Assembly (NCBI GenBank): GCA_021613535.1 | Contig: CP075496.1 | Coordinates: forward strand, 6,262,001-6,326,000 | Direction: 5' to 3' | Origin: Adineta vaga | Taxonomy: Eukaryota; Rotifera | Length of the DNA stretch: 64,000 nucleotides | Shown: positions 1-12,040 of the stretch, piece by piece | Layout: every line of letters begins with the position of its first letter | Numbering within the stretch: position 1 is the stretch's first letter | Program-made: the position numbers and the translations under genes | Notes under the pieces: generated by a model | Seen by the model: only the letters and a program-made list of their open reading frames with translations | Databases searched by the model: none | What the model was told of the DNA's origin: nothing

Positions 1-1703
1 AGGTGAATTATCATTTTTATCATCGATTGAACAATTATCGAAAGTATATCCAAATGAAACTGATATTCAAGTTTTACATGGTCTATCTCTTTTAAATATC
101 GCTTATCAAAATGAATTTGAAGGTCAAATTGAACCTAAACCAATGCTTGAAGCAAGAAAAATATTAAAATCTGCTCTAAAAAATGAACCAACTCATCCAG
201 GTGCTCTTCATTATTTAATCCATGCGTTTGATGTCGATCATGTCACAACAGCAGAAAAAGCTGCTGAATTTGCTACCATATACAATAAAACGGTTCTATC
301 TCTCTCGCATGCACAACATATGCCTGCTCATATTTGGATGCGTACTGGTAAGTTTAGTATAAGACTTTTTATCAATAATTCATATACATTTAGGTGCATG
401 GCTTCTCGCTATATCTGCTGATCGATCAGCTGTTGAAGTAAGTTTAGGATTATGTGCCACTAAAATATTCCATCGACATATATCCATTTCATCACCTGAT
501 TTAACATCTATCTTGAAACAATTTAATTCATCAAGTCAAGTTCTATCTTTTCTTCAATGTGATGCAGAGAATCGTGCTCATTCTACAGAATGGCTCTCTT
601 ATTCTCGTTTACAAGCTGGTGATTGGTTAGGTAGTGTTGCCTTAATTCGAGATCTATTTCTTGCTGAAAATCAATCACTTTCAACACCACATCATTATTT
701 ACCTTTTGCTTATCGAGCACAAGCACGTTCCATAGTTGATATTTTCTTTTGGTTTCCATATCGGAGAGAATTTCTCGACAAGATACAATCTTTATTAGTA
801 TTCAACAAAGAACAACCGCTAGTTTTATTTGGTGATAATGCAACGGGCTGGTATCCAATATGGAGTGAAGCAGGATATCGTTTCAGTAGGAAATTTGTTT
901 TTCTCTTCTCTTCTATTTTATATTTATATCATTCGTATTTAGTTGAATGTCTTCAATTATTAACTAATTTCCATTTAAATAATAATAAATCACAAGTATT
1001 CATAACGATAGACAATCATCTTGAACGCTTCATTATTTTATCCAATCGAACTAGACATTTTAGCAAATATATAGCAAATAATATTTTTTTGATGGCACCA
1101 CAAATTCTTGCGATGCGTTATTATGTTAATGGATTATGGCAAGAATGTTTAAATGAATTATATACAGCTACTCAATTAGAATCAACAGCAGTATCAAATG
1201 GAAATAATCCTACTCTAATCTTTGCACGTTCATCCGAATTATTAGCCATGCATTTATTACTAATGTATGAAACATACCAAGAAGATACGGTAAATTGATA
1301 TTTCTAACGATCTAAATTATGACATGTGATTATTTTATAGAAATGGAATAATTCTTCTGTATATAAGTTAAATGGTTCTGAAATATCATTAGATAAATTT
1401 CCGTCAATGGCTTTAGATTTTTATCAAAAAGAAGATCAAATTGCACCTAATCGAGCGATTAATACACTTGGCATGGCTCGATTAAATGTTCATCTCAATC
1501 ACGAAAATATAGCAACTAGTTTATATCAACAACTTGTTTTTCAAATGACTTCAGCTAATTATAGTGATGAGAATTTTCTTCGAGAAGCAAATCAATATCT
1601 TGAACAACATAATTCAATGATAAAATGTACTTTTTCAATTATTCTAATCATTTTTTCACTATTATCTTCTATTTTGCATTCAACTTTAAATAAAATTTCT
1701 TAA
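1..1703 (+). CDS. Secreted/anchored TPR-family protein, copy A (5' cut by window edge)
   Basis: Exons read as 1-347, 394-885, 943-1289 and 1341-1703; the 5' part lies outside the window. The protein carries the HPGALHYLIHA and HAQHMPAHIWMRTG motifs of a TPR family that is common in bacteria, where the equivalents read roughly HPGxxHYxIHA and HxxHMPSHIF. The C-terminus ends in a hydrophobic stretch (CTFSIILIIFSLLSS), suggesting a membrane or GPI-type anchor. It is a tandem paralogue of the gene at 2182-4388: the two internal exons are 492 and 347 nt in both copies and intron phases match, so the duplication followed intron gain. The biochemical role is unknown. Confidence 0.8.
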
Positions 1704-2181
1704 ACTCGCGCAATCAACCATTGTACCTGTAATACAATCGATTTTAGATTTTGATAAAAAGAATAATGAAACAAAACGTATCTATACAATCTGTTGAAAT
1801 CTAATGTTCTGATGTATTCAACCTTAGCCCATAGAGAAAAAGTATTGTTTAGAAATAAACGTCAAGACAATACAATACAAAGAATACTCACCTTGAGTAA
1901 CTATTGATGCGTGAATGACTGCTCAAATCCTATTCATCTATTTTGATTTCAACTAAAATATTAGGAGTCTTTGTCATTATTTTATATTTTCGACGCATTA
2001 TTGTATGATTTATCTATTCATTACATAATTATAGTTTGTAAAGTCCAATGAATGAATTGTTCTATCCGTACACTTTATTTATCAGTACTTTGTCATTCTT
2101 TCTATTTATAGCCAACGAAGCGATTATTTTCTATACAATATATTTACCGATTCATTTTCTTTCGAGACTTAATCGAAGAAT
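1704..2181. other. Intergenic spacer between the two TPR genes
   Basis: AT-rich sequence of 478 bp with no coding signal on either strand. It must hold the 3' end of copy A and the promoter of copy B. I see no repeat or RNA gene in it. Confidence 0.6.
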
Positions 2182-4388
2182 ATGATATTATTTACTCTTA
2201 TAATCTTTTTTGCTGGTTATAAACAAATTATTTCTCAATCATGGAATGTATCGGATGGTATTCTGCCCTGGGAAGTATTTGTACAATTAGCTGATACACA
2301 TCGACCATTGGGTTTAGTACTGAATCAAACTTCATTGGTACATCATCATTTTGCTATTGGTTATTTTTGTCTTCATTCGTTTATGTATGATGAAGCACAA
2401 GAAGCTTTCAATATGGCTATTGAACTGGATCCTACCTTCATTGAAGCCTATATTGGCAAAATGCTCACGTATGTTGTATAAAATTATTGACTTTGAATTC
2501 ACATAAGTTTGCTTTGTTCATTAGATGTAAACAAACATTAGGATCATATACAAATTTTGATTGTGGACTAAGTGTATACAATAATATTTCAACGATCCCA
2601 ACAAAGTACAATATAGTATTGTCACCTCTACAATCTTCACTGATCGAAACAGTTCATCATTGGTATGCAAATCAGTCATCAATTGCAGCTGGAGAACTAG
2701 CATTCCTAGCAGCTATCGAAAATGTATCAGTAACATATCCAAATGAAACTGATATTCAGGTTTTATGGGGTTTGTCACTATTAAATGTAGCATTTCAACG
2801 TCAATATGAAGGTCAAATGGAACCAGAACCAATGATCAAAGCTAGAGCTGTATTAAAAACGGCTTTAACAAATGAACCAACACATCCAGGCGCTCTTCAT
2901 TATATAATACGAGCTTATGACGTTGCAAACAATAATATATCTGCAAATGCAATAGATTATGTAACCAATTATGAAAAATTGCCATCAGCATTATCACATT
3001 CAAATCATGTACCTGCTCTTATTTGGATGCGTACAGGTAATAGAAATATATGAACGATTGAATTTTTCAAACTTATTTTATTGATAGGTTCAATAATTTC
3101 GGCTAAATCAGCCGATGAAACATCACTTCGTAATAGTTTAACATTATGTTTAATGAAAATAATGGGTCGTAATGTATCAATATCATCATTACAACTTAGT
3201 TCCGCTTTGGCACAACTCAATTCAACAACTCAAATACAAACATTTCTTCAATGTGATACAAAGAATCGTGCAACAGCAACAGAATGGCTTTCTTTTTCTC
3301 GTCTGCAAACAGGCAATTGGCAAGGTACATTAACGCCAATAAATGATCTCTATTTTGCATATAATCAATCAGTACCACCATCAAATCTATATTTATCCTA
3401 TGCTTATCGAACGCGAGCACGTGCTGTTATAAATATTTTCTACTGGTTACCATACGATTCTCAATTTGTTACTAAGGCAAATGAAGTACAACAATTACAT
3501 GATACATTAGATTTTATTGCATCAAGTGACAATATAACAGACTGGGATATATCCTGGAGTGAAGCAGGATATCGATTAAGTATGAGATAGATTCGTTCTA
3601 TTTAAAATATATATTAAATACAATTATTTAGGTAGTTGTCTTCGTTTATTAACCAATATCAATACAACTTATACGGATTCATCAATAAAACCTATGATAG
3701 ATGAACATCTTGCTCGTTTTGCTGTACTTGCAAATCAAACAGCACCATTAAATACATACATATCAGTTAGTATTTCATTAATGATCAATCAAGTTCAAGG
3801 AATAATCTCTTATAAAAATAATTTATTCCAAGAATGTCTAAATACATTAAGAGAAGCGGCAAAACGTGAATCTGAACTTGTAACTGATAATAATAGTCCA
3901 ACACTAATATATGCACGTTCTTCAGAATTACTTGCTATGCATCTATTACTTCTCCATCGAAAATATATCGAATCAACGGTAAACTTATTTTAATATTCTT
4001 TTGTTAAAATATGATTTCGAAAATATTTGTTTAGATAACAACTAATTTTACAATCTTGATGTTCAATGATACTCTCATTTCTGTAAGTCAATTTCCACTA
4101 TTTGCATTGGATCTTTATGAAAGTGCTGATATATCAGCACCTAATCGAGCAGCTAATATTCTTGGAATGGCTCGAGCAAATTCTCAGCTTCGTTATAATA
4201 ATGCTGCTGAGAGATTGTATCAAAAATTACTCGATCAAATCAGTTCTTCAAATAATTCCGATCCAATATTTGCTCAAGAAGCTACTAATTTTTTGGCCCA
4301 GAAAACTGAATTAACTGGCTTAGCTGATAAGAAACAATTTTGTTTTTATTCAATTGTACTTAGTTTGTTTTTCATTATTTTCGCTTAA
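2182..4388 (+). CDS. Secreted TPR-family protein, copy B
   Basis: Five exons: 2182-2468, 2525-3036, 3088-3579, 3632-3978, 4035-4388, summing to 1992 nt (663 aa). The start is the first Met and opens a signal peptide (MILFTLIIFFAG). Residues about 55-95 form a TPR-like hairpin (LHSFMYDEAQEAF...ELDP) matching the opening repeat of bacterial TPR proteins of this type. Further on come HPGALHYIIRA and the HSNHVPALIWMRTG motif. The C-terminus is a hydrophobic tail (FCFYSIVLSLFFIIFA), as in copy A. Several N-x-S/T sites fit an extracellular protein. Function is not known; a scaffold role is only an inference from TPR structure. Confidence 0.85.
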
Positions 4389-4559
4389 CAAATCAATAAA
4401 AAGAACCGTTCTCTTCAAAACTAATCCCTGGCAATACTTTTCTTTTTGAATTTATTTAAGATTGAATTTAAAAAATAATCGTGACACTATTTAGTGAAAT
4501 TCAAAGTACGGATCAAGGATGTGTTTGTTTCTTCAAATGAGAGTATTTGATTCATTCTA

Positions 4560-5811
4560 CTAATTATTTTTAATGAATACAGATTGTAAGTAAGTGGTAA
4601 CTGCTTTCGTCCAGATTGCATAACCTTTACTGTTCATATGTAAGTTATCAGCAAGAAACAAATCAGGATTTGGTTGTCCATTAGGTAGAAGCATGTCATA
4701 CCAGATATCGATGTATGAAACATCGGGAAATAATAGATCAATATCTTGTTTAATACGATTATTTGCATCACTCATTTGACTCATTTTATTAACACGTGAT
4801 GGACTCGGCTTCAATGATATATAAGCAATAGGTGTATTGTGATAGAAACGACGAACAAGTGGAATAAGTTGTCGAAAGATTGTTTGAAGAGTAATTGGTG
4901 TTGTTCCACCAGCAATATCATTTTCACCAGCATAAATAATGAATATACTTGGTTCTAATGGTTGAACGATACGTTTAAACTGTTGATAACATTGAAGTAA
5001 TGTCGAACCACCAAAACCTCGGTTAAGTGTTGTATAATCAGGAAAATCTTGAGCTAATGTTTTCCACATCACAATAGATGAACTTCCATAGAAAACAACT
5101 GCTTGACGTACGGCTGTTGCTAAATTTCGATCGTATGGAAGAAGAGTTCCAACTTCGAACGATGTACTTGATAGAACAAGATTTGTATTTTCATCATCGA
5201 TATATCGACAAGTTGTAGGTGTTCGTGTATATCGAAGAGCATCTGATGATGTATCATTTTCAAATGTTGGTGTGCAAGTACCATTCGATTGACGACCAAA
5301 AATAATTTCTGTATTCGAAAGTCGTTGCCGCCAATAGCAGAGTGTTTTATTCACAATTTCTGAGGGTCCTATAAAAATCATTTCATTCTCTTTTGTGTCT
5401 CTATATGCTCCAAAGGATATTCTTCTTACCTTTTGTTGTGACCGTGAAGAGTTGATATGTGTTACCAGTACCACCCGTATTATTCACAGCAACAAAATGA
5501 TTGATCTAAATATACTGCATAGTATTAAATGAGATGACACGAATAAGGAATACCCATGTCGATGATGGATTATCGATATAATTCATCGTGAATGTACCAT
5601 TATTATAGAAAAAAGCTTGACCAGTTTGTGTGTATGTTTGAGTTGAAGCCGACCATTTTGCTACACACCATAATCCACGCATGAAAAGAGGTGTAGCCGG
5701 AAGGTTACCTAATTATGATCTTCTTTGTAGAATTATCAAAAAATCAAGAAATTTACTTTGTGCACAAGCAATTGCTAAAATAGAGAACAGAGTTAACCAA
5801 CACAGGTGCAT
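4560..5811 (-). CDS. Secreted SGNH/GDSL-type hydrolase
   Basis: Exons 5811-5757, 5708-5554, 5505-5430 and 5368-4560 (1095 nt, 364 aa). The start was placed at 5811 because it opens a clean signal peptide (MHLCWLTLFSILAIACAQ) encoded by a short first exon. Catalytic blocks of the SGNH superfamily are visible in order: FYGSSS (nucleophile Ser), NRGFGGST (oxyanion Gly), YAGENDI (block III Asn) and DNLHMNSKGY (catalytic Asp/His). The ISLKPSPSR segment is typical of a bacterial-type SGNH branch. A lipid or sugar-ester hydrolase is expected; the substrate cannot be told. About 100 N-terminal residues precede the hydrolase domain. The gene is convergent with TPR copy B, 171 bp away. Confidence 0.85.
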
Positions 5812-6447
5812 GATGGAAATCGTCTTATTGAAAAGAAAGAATGTTTCAGTTCGATTTAATTTCAGTGCTTTTTTATAATCTTCTGATCGTTCTCTTCTCT
5901 TATCTTTTAATACTCTTGAAATATTTTCTCAATATAGATATTTGACATATTTATCCAAAAAATGAATTGATTTACTAATCTAAGAAAACGATTAAACGAC
6001 AAAACTTCTTATCAGATAATTTAATACAAAAGCAAATATCAATATTTTGATTTATAAACGTACCTAGCATACGAAAGCACCTCTTAACTCTTTTTTTCCT
6101 GATTAGTCTTTTTTTGACCTATTCAATTTCGAACATTTCCGCCGAAAATTGAAACGAAAGAACTACTAATTGTTTCATGAATTTGTATGGTATCGATAAT
6201 GATAAAAAAATCAGTTGTTCAGGAAATAAAACGTTAAACATTTAAATTCTCCGCATATTTCCTTCTGTTCTTATCTGAATCAAACCATCGTCGTCATCAT
6301 CATCTTGTTGTCGAAGCAAAATGGCCTAAAAACGTGTCTTTTTTCTCTAGTGTAGGAAGTAAAAAAAGAAAAAGAAAAGACTCAATATTTATATTGCATG
6401 TGTCATTTTTCTTAAAATTGTCTAAAAACATTCATCGATCGGAATAA
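5812..6447. other. Divergent promoter region (SGNH hydrolase / F-box gene)
   Basis: AT-rich spacer of 636 bp between divergently transcribed genes. No coding potential recognised; a short open frame over 5681-5878 on the plus strand is an antisense shadow of the hydrolase's first exons. Confidence 0.6.
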
Positions 6448-8322
6448 ATGTCGCTCTCAAAACTTGAATCATTGCCGAATGAATTATTATGCGATATGAT
6501 TGAAAAATATATCAATGGAATAGATCTAGTTATGGCATTAAATTTTCAATTGAATCATCGTTTTGATATGCTTATTGCTCAATCGCAACGACTTCGATTC
6601 AATTTCACTCATTGCAAGAAAGATGATTTTCGATTTTGTATGGGTTTATTAGGTGCATATTTGGAGAAAATAGAAGAACTAACACTATCGGACGAATATA
6701 CACCCGGTCAAATCTATGGTTTTCTAGCTTTTTATCCAACATTCGAATCATTTAAATATCTTCGTAGACTTTATTTTCGTTTTAATGGTGACATGATCGA
6801 TGAAAGTACTATCGAACGAGCTCTTCAATCAATACGGCAGACGTCTATTGAGACTTTATCAATAGAAGCAAACAATGCAAGTAGTATGAATCGACTAAGG
6901 ATCTTATTTCACAATCTTTTCTTTGTGAAATCATTGAAAAAATTATCAATTCACACTAATTTACTTTGGCTCGAAAATCGATTTCAATCGCAAGCACGAG
7001 ATTTGTCAAATATTGAATATTTAGCTATTTCTGGTACAAATTGTGCTCTTGGACAATTACAATACATTTTGCAATGTATTCCTCATCTTAAATATCTTAA
7101 AATACAAGTAAGCGATTGGAAATATAATAAATCACAAAAAGCAGATATTATACAAATGTTTGAATTACGTACATTGATCTTATTTGTTCATCAATGCGAT
7201 TTAATGACTATGGAACACATAGCACGATATGTTAGTTGTATGCCTACTTTGAGGTGTTTCGAAGTGACAGGCTTCAAAGAATTGATGAATGTAGCCGCAT
7301 GGGAAATGTTACTACAAACATCATTGCCTTTATTAACACATTTCACTCTGCAAATAAGTCTCGCTGTTTCATCAGAATATTATCCAGACGATGTTAGTGC
7401 AATGTTTTCAGGATCTTTCTGGATGTCAAAAAAAAATTTTAATGTGATCATCGTTCACAAAATGCCTCGGGAATTTTCGAGGAAACGATTATCATCACTA
7501 GTAGATGGTGACATGAATCATTTTGATAAACCTGTTACTCAGTGTTGGATATTACCCAACCGGAAGATTAATGAAAATCTTTCTGTAACAAATAAAATTA
7601 ATAAATGGTTGGTCGGGTTACAATCTGAGAATGTATGGAATTTTGCTCGTTTCAATAGTGTAATACGTCTTGAAGTGTGTAATATGGATAAATATTTACT
7701 CAACTGGATTATAATGTCGATTGATTGTACTGAAATCAAAGAGCTTAGTATAGAAAATACAAATAAGAACATCGATGACGTAGTTTTACTCTTCAATAAA
7801 CTTCCAAGTATACAATCACTTGAAATATGCATCGACTTCTTAATTGATATGCAGAATGTTTTTCGTACAAAATATAAACATTTACGACGACTTGATATAT
7901 CTTGTTCGCAACATAAATTCAACGAAAAAGAGATCGCCACTATTGCTACATTCTTTCCTCATCTTGAACATCTGTCAATTAATACGTTGAACTTACACAA
8001 TGTTCCGCTATTGAGAACATATTTACCATATCTTCGTAGTCTTACATTCAAGTTTGATATAATAACAAGTGATCCTTTTGCTTCTTATAATTCAAGATCT
8101 CGAAAGCATGCACTGTATGACGAAGTTCAATTTTTATTTGAAATTAATGGGGATTTTGTTACGGTTTGGATTGATCAAGCGACATTCAAAGATCCTTACT
8201 GGTTGAAGTATAGTAAAAACCCACCTGTGTCCGATATCGTACCACTGGAGTTTGGAAGACTTAGTGGAAAAAATAGGAAAAAGGAGAATGGTTTGCGTTC
8301 CTTTTTAAATTTTTTCAAATAA
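6448..8322 (+). CDS. F-box / leucine-rich-repeat-like protein, single exon
   Basis: An uninterrupted 624-aa frame. Residues about 4-50 (LESLPNELLCDMIEKYIN followed by NFQLNHRFDMLI) fit an F-box, the Skp1-binding module of SCF ubiquitin ligases. The rest has irregular LRR-like segments such as LKYLKIQVSDW, IKELSIENTNK and LRRLDISCSQHKF, spaced as in F-box/LRR substrate receptors. Lack of introns, unlike all neighbours except the genes at 8748 and 48830, fits a family that expands by recent or retro-duplication. Bdelloid genomes carry large numbers of such genes; that link is established knowledge of the family, not proof of species. Substrate unknown. Confidence 0.8.
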   Translation: MSLSKLESLPNELLCDMIEKYINGIDLVMALNFQLNHRFDMLIAQSQRLRFNFTHCKKDDFRFCMGLLGAYLEKIEELTLSDEYTPGQIYGFLAFYPTFESFKYLRRLYFRFNGDMIDESTIERALQSIRQTSIETLSIEANNASSMNRLRILFHNLFFVKSLKKLSIHTNLLWLENRFQSQARDLSNIEYLAISGTNCALGQLQYILQCIPHLKYLKIQVSDWKYNKSQKADIIQMFELRTLILFVHQCDLMTMEHIARYVSCMPTLRCFEVTGFKELMNVAAWEMLLQTSLPLLTHFTLQISLAVSSEYYPDDVSAMFSGSFWMSKKNFNVIIVHKMPREFSRKRLSSLVDGDMNHFDKPVTQCWILPNRKINENLSVTNKINKWLVGLQSENVWNFARFNSVIRLEVCNMDKYLLNWIIMSIDCTEIKELSIENTNKNIDDVVLLFNKLPSIQSLEICIDFLIDMQNVFRTKYKHLRRLDISCSQHKFNEKEIATIATFFPHLEHLSINTLNLHNVPLLRTYLPYLRSLTFKFDIITSDPFASYNSRSRKHALYDEVQFLFEINGDFVTVWIDQATFKDPYWLKYSKNPPVSDIVPLEFGRLSGKNRKKENGLRSFLNFFK

Positions 8323-8747
8323 CTACAAACGAAATACAGATTTGATGGTAAAACCTATTCTTTGAAATAAAATCATTTAATCACAATATAGATATTTCAA
8401 GGAACACTAACCGTATAATAGGAAAAAGATATTCAGAATATATCATCAACTCTTCACATTGTAGAACACTTCTACGAATTTTTATCAATACTAATGATTG
8501 ATGTATTTTATACATCATATTAGTTTCTAAAGACTCAATATAAACGTGAACAACAAGTTATATAAAATATTCAGATCTAATTCATTGACAGATGAACAAA
8601 AATCATGTATTGATAGTCTCAATAACAGAATCAATATTGATATTTGTTAGTTTTCTTAAATAATATTTATTAAAATAGTTGAATTTACAATTTATTTATT
8701 TCACGATTATAATATAAAATCATCGATCATAAACAAGAACTTCGATA
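8323..8747. other. Convergent 3' spacer
   Basis: AT-rich stretch of 425 bp between two convergent stop codons. It contains no recognisable gene; it is presumably the 3' untranslated sequence of both neighbours. Confidence 0.6.
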
Positions 8748-10049
8748 TTAACTAATACTATTTAAATTTCTTAAAATTTCATTCACAGCATCTTGAATAC
8801 TCTTCAATGTATGTGGCATAAATGTATCAACAAAGCTTTGTTGATCATTTGCTGCAGTCTTCACAAGTTCCATCAATGATTCGCAATCACGAATTGCTTG
8901 TCGATATTGTTCATATTTCGAAAGGATCCAAAATAGATTGAAGATTAAAACACATGTATAATTATCTAATATATCATTATCAAGATGAATCTTTGGATAG
9001 AATTTTGAAAGATAGGATGTAAACAATTCTATAATTGATTGTAATGTTGATGGTGGTTTTGTTTCATTTTTAATAAGAATATCATGTAATATTTGATCAT
9101 TATGAAATAATTTTACCAGAACAGTTAAGGGTTCGGAAACATGAAAACCATCATGACGATATCTTTCATTTTTTATTGCACTTATAGAAAATTGTAATAA
9201 CATATTAACTAGCTTATGTGAATATTTCGTGGAATCTTGTTTTATCAGATCGAGATCAGTAAGAAGTGCACGGATTATTCCTAGATGTAACGTTATATCG
9301 ATTTCATCGTCAGATGTACTTGGTTCAAATTTAATATGTTCAATGACTTCTAAAGCGTTAAGGTCATTGAATTGTTTGATTCCATCGTCATGTCGTACTA
9401 AATTATGTAAAATATGTATTGGTGCATCTATTTTATCTTCTCGAAATTTCGTTTGACGTATTTCAATCCATTCAATAACACTTTTCCCATACTCAGCTTT
9501 TAATAGTATTGGAACCAGTATCGTTCGATCACTTAAATTCCATATTAATGATAAACATCCATCGGACAAACTATCATATTCATTATCGTTATCGATATGT
9601 TCACGCATAGCTATTAATAATTGTTGATCAGATGATTTTGATAAATCACCATCTTGAAATCGTACTAATGATGTTATACTTGTCGCCATTTTCAGAATAA
9701 GTCGTATATTTGAATCGATATAAGTTGATAATTTCTCTTTGAATATATTCATATAGTCGATGAGAATATTGAAAAGTGTAAAGAAAATCTCACGAACTAA
9801 TGAATGATCTTTACTAAAGAAATCTTTCGATAAAGCAATAGCAAATATTTGAGTTAAAACTGCTCGACTAACATTTAATGTAAATAATTCATCATCTGTT
9901 GCAGTTTTACCTGCTTGAATAACTTCGGGCCAAAGTTGAAGGATATCTTGCAGTGAAGCTTTGATTATTTCATCTGAATCACTCGTAGTTATACGATAGA
10001 ATTCATTGATTTTCGTTAGAACAACTTGACAATCTATTGAAGAATCCAT
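8748..10049 (-). CDS. Armadillo-like helical protein, single exon
   Basis: A 433-aa uninterrupted frame with no signal peptide or membrane segment. The sequence is almost all amphipathic helix. Segments such as CLSLIWNLSDRTILVPILL and APIHILHNLVRHDDGIKQF resemble ARM/HEAT repeats, where a hydrophobic L-x-N-L motif recurs every 40 or so residues. I could not assign an orthologue. In bdelloids similar ARM-like N-termini are joined to other domains, but none follows here because the stop is intact. A protein-interaction role is an inference. Confidence 0.65.
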   Translation of the reverse strand: MDSSIDCQVVLTKINEFYRITTSDSDEIIKASLQDILQLWPEVIQAGKTATDDELFTLNVSRAVLTQIFAIALSKDFFSKDHSLVREIFFTLFNILIDYMNIFKEKLSTYIDSNIRLILKMATSITSLVRFQDGDLSKSSDQQLLIAMREHIDNDNEYDSLSDGCLSLIWNLSDRTILVPILLKAEYGKSVIEWIEIRQTKFREDKIDAPIHILHNLVRHDDGIKQFNDLNALEVIEHIKFEPSTSDDEIDITLHLGIIRALLTDLDLIKQDSTKYSHKLVNMLLQFSISAIKNERYRHDGFHVSEPLTVLVKLFHNDQILHDILIKNETKPPSTLQSIIELFTSYLSKFYPKIHLDNDILDNYTCVLIFNLFWILSKYEQYRQAIRDCESLMELVKTAANDQQSFVDTFMPHTLKSIQDAVNEILRNLNSIS

Positions 10050-10838
10050 CTGATTTTATTTGAAGAATCTACAACGAGAAAATTGAAATGTTATACAAAG
10101 ATTTTTCTTTGATTTTCCGTGTAGATTCGTTAATAACCTTGAGTTTATCGAAACAGAAAATAAAATGAAAAGAAACCAAATCACAAACGTGTTCGAATTG
10201 AAAAAGTACGTGAGTTCTCTTTCATGTGTGTGTGTGTGTTGTAAAAACAGCAGCACGCTCCTATGTGAAACGAGAGCAAAAGCAAATATGCCAGCGTTCT
10301 ACAACAACAACAAAAACAACAACATAAAAACATGATCTACCACATTTGTTAGATAAATCATCACTTGTCTCGATCGTGATTTCAACATCAGTTCACTATA
10401 TTGCTTTCACTGTATGCAAATATATAAAAAAGTAAATATGCCGAAGTAATGAATATATTTTTTGAGAAAAAGTGCAAAATAATTGATGTGAAAGAAATAT
10501 AAATCATTAGCGATCTCTTAAGTCAATTAAATTTAGATTTTACTATCAATCATATTAGAAAATAAAAGTTGTTGAAAAGCTGACATATTATAATTTTCAA
10601 TTAGTCACATTTTTCTTCTAAAATAATTGACGTCATTTGTTTTGCAATATTTAGCGACAAGAAATCGTTCTAACTTTCAGAGCAATCATTTGAAATCAAT
10701 TACATAGAAATAACAAACAAATTGTATAATTATTTTTTATGTTATTTTAATTGATTTTTCTTTGAGAAAAAAATAGATATACAGATTTAAATCTAATCAG
10801 ATATGAATGAACTGTTACACAGTTGTTATTGTTCAGTA
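10050..10838. other. Intergenic region with a short TG repeat
   Basis: This stretch of 789 bp lies between the ARM-like gene start and the HMG-CoA lyase stop. It holds a (TG)7 run at about 10225-10238 and a CAA-rich patch near 10300-10325. No gene was recognised; it should contain the promoter of the ARM-like gene and the 3' UTR of the lyase. Confidence 0.55.
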
Positions 10839-11911
10839 TTAGTTTTTATGCGCTGTCTTAGTTGAATCTTGTCGTTTACATAAAAGTGCTTGAGCAACTT
10901 TTGATGAATTTTGTCGTTTCAAAGCATTTGTTATAAATTGACCAGCATCAATTAATCGATCAAGATCAACACCAGTTTCATATCCTAATCCATGTAATAA
11001 ATATATCACATCTTCTGTTGCAACATTTCCTGTTGCACCTTTTGCATATGGACATCCACCAAGACCAGCAGCACTCGAATCAACACAACGAATACCCATA
11101 TATAAAGCTTGTGCAATATTTGCAATTGCTTGTCCGTATGTATCATGACAATGAATCGCTAGTTTATTTGACGAGATACCACTTGCATTAAGTGCGTGTA
11201 GCAATTCTTCAATTGATTTCGGTGTACCAACACCAATCGTATCACCTAACGATACTTCATACTATGCAAATGAAAGATAAAAGTATTGAATCAAGAGAAG
11301 TAAAAACAAAACGAAAGACTTACACATCCCATATCAAGTAATTTCTGTACAATAGGTACAACTTGTGATGGTGAAATCTTTCCTTCATATGGACAGCCAA
11401 CGACACAAGATACATATCCTCGTACTGGTAAGTTCTTTTGTTGTGCAATTTTCATTACTTCATCAAAACGTTGTAATGATGTTTCAATCGAACAATTGAT
11501 ATTCTTCTTTGAAAATGTTTCTGATGCTGCAGAAAAAATGGCCACTTCATCGACACCTTTATTTCCTAATGATATCATTTTGTTAATTCCTTGAACGTTT
11601 GGTGTTAATGCAGAATAACAAACACCAGGTGCACGATCAATAGCAGCAAGAACTTCAACATGATCACCCATTTGTGGTACCCATTTGGGTGACACAAAGC
11701 TAGTGACTTCGATTGCTTTGAGACCAGTTTGACTCAATCGATTAACAAATTCGATTTTAATTGGTGTTGGAACATGAATCTTTTCATTTTGTAAACCATC
11801 TCGAGGGCCAACTTCAAATATTCGGACAAAATTGTTTGAGCGTGAAGAAGCAATTGATCGTGAAATAATATTAAATTGAATCATACGACGGAGAATCATT
11901 CTCGTCAACAT
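10839..11911 (-). CDS. HMGCL: Hydroxymethylglutaryl-CoA lyase, mitochondrial
   Basis: Two exons, 11911-11324 and 11261-10839 (1011 nt, 336 aa). The enzyme cleaves HMG-CoA to acetoacetate and acetyl-CoA, the last step of leucine breakdown and ketogenesis. Visible family signatures: [11 protein letters not shown] (catalytic Arg and metal-binding Asp), [23 protein letters not shown] (metal-binding His pair) and [14 protein letters not shown] (active-site Cys and glycine loop). The N-terminus ([19 protein letters not shown]) is basic and amphipathic, as a mitochondrial presequence. The C-terminus ends KTAHKN rather than the peroxisomal CKL of vertebrate enzymes. A polypyrimidine tract and AG lie 7 nt before the ATG, and the FIG4 stop is only 129 bp upstream, so it may be the downstream cistron of a cluster. 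Confidence 0.95.
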
Positions 11912-12040
11912 AGTACATCTAAAATGAAAGTAATAAATATATTTGACAAGTTTATAGGACAGAAAAAAACAAAAAAAATATTAAAAATTCAATCAACAGA
12001 TATACATATTGAAGAGACATGAACAATTCAAGAAATTTGT

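Noticed and set aside
7539-7940. 133-aa antisense frame in the F-box gene
   Set aside because: It is the shadow of a strong continuous coding frame on the other strand.
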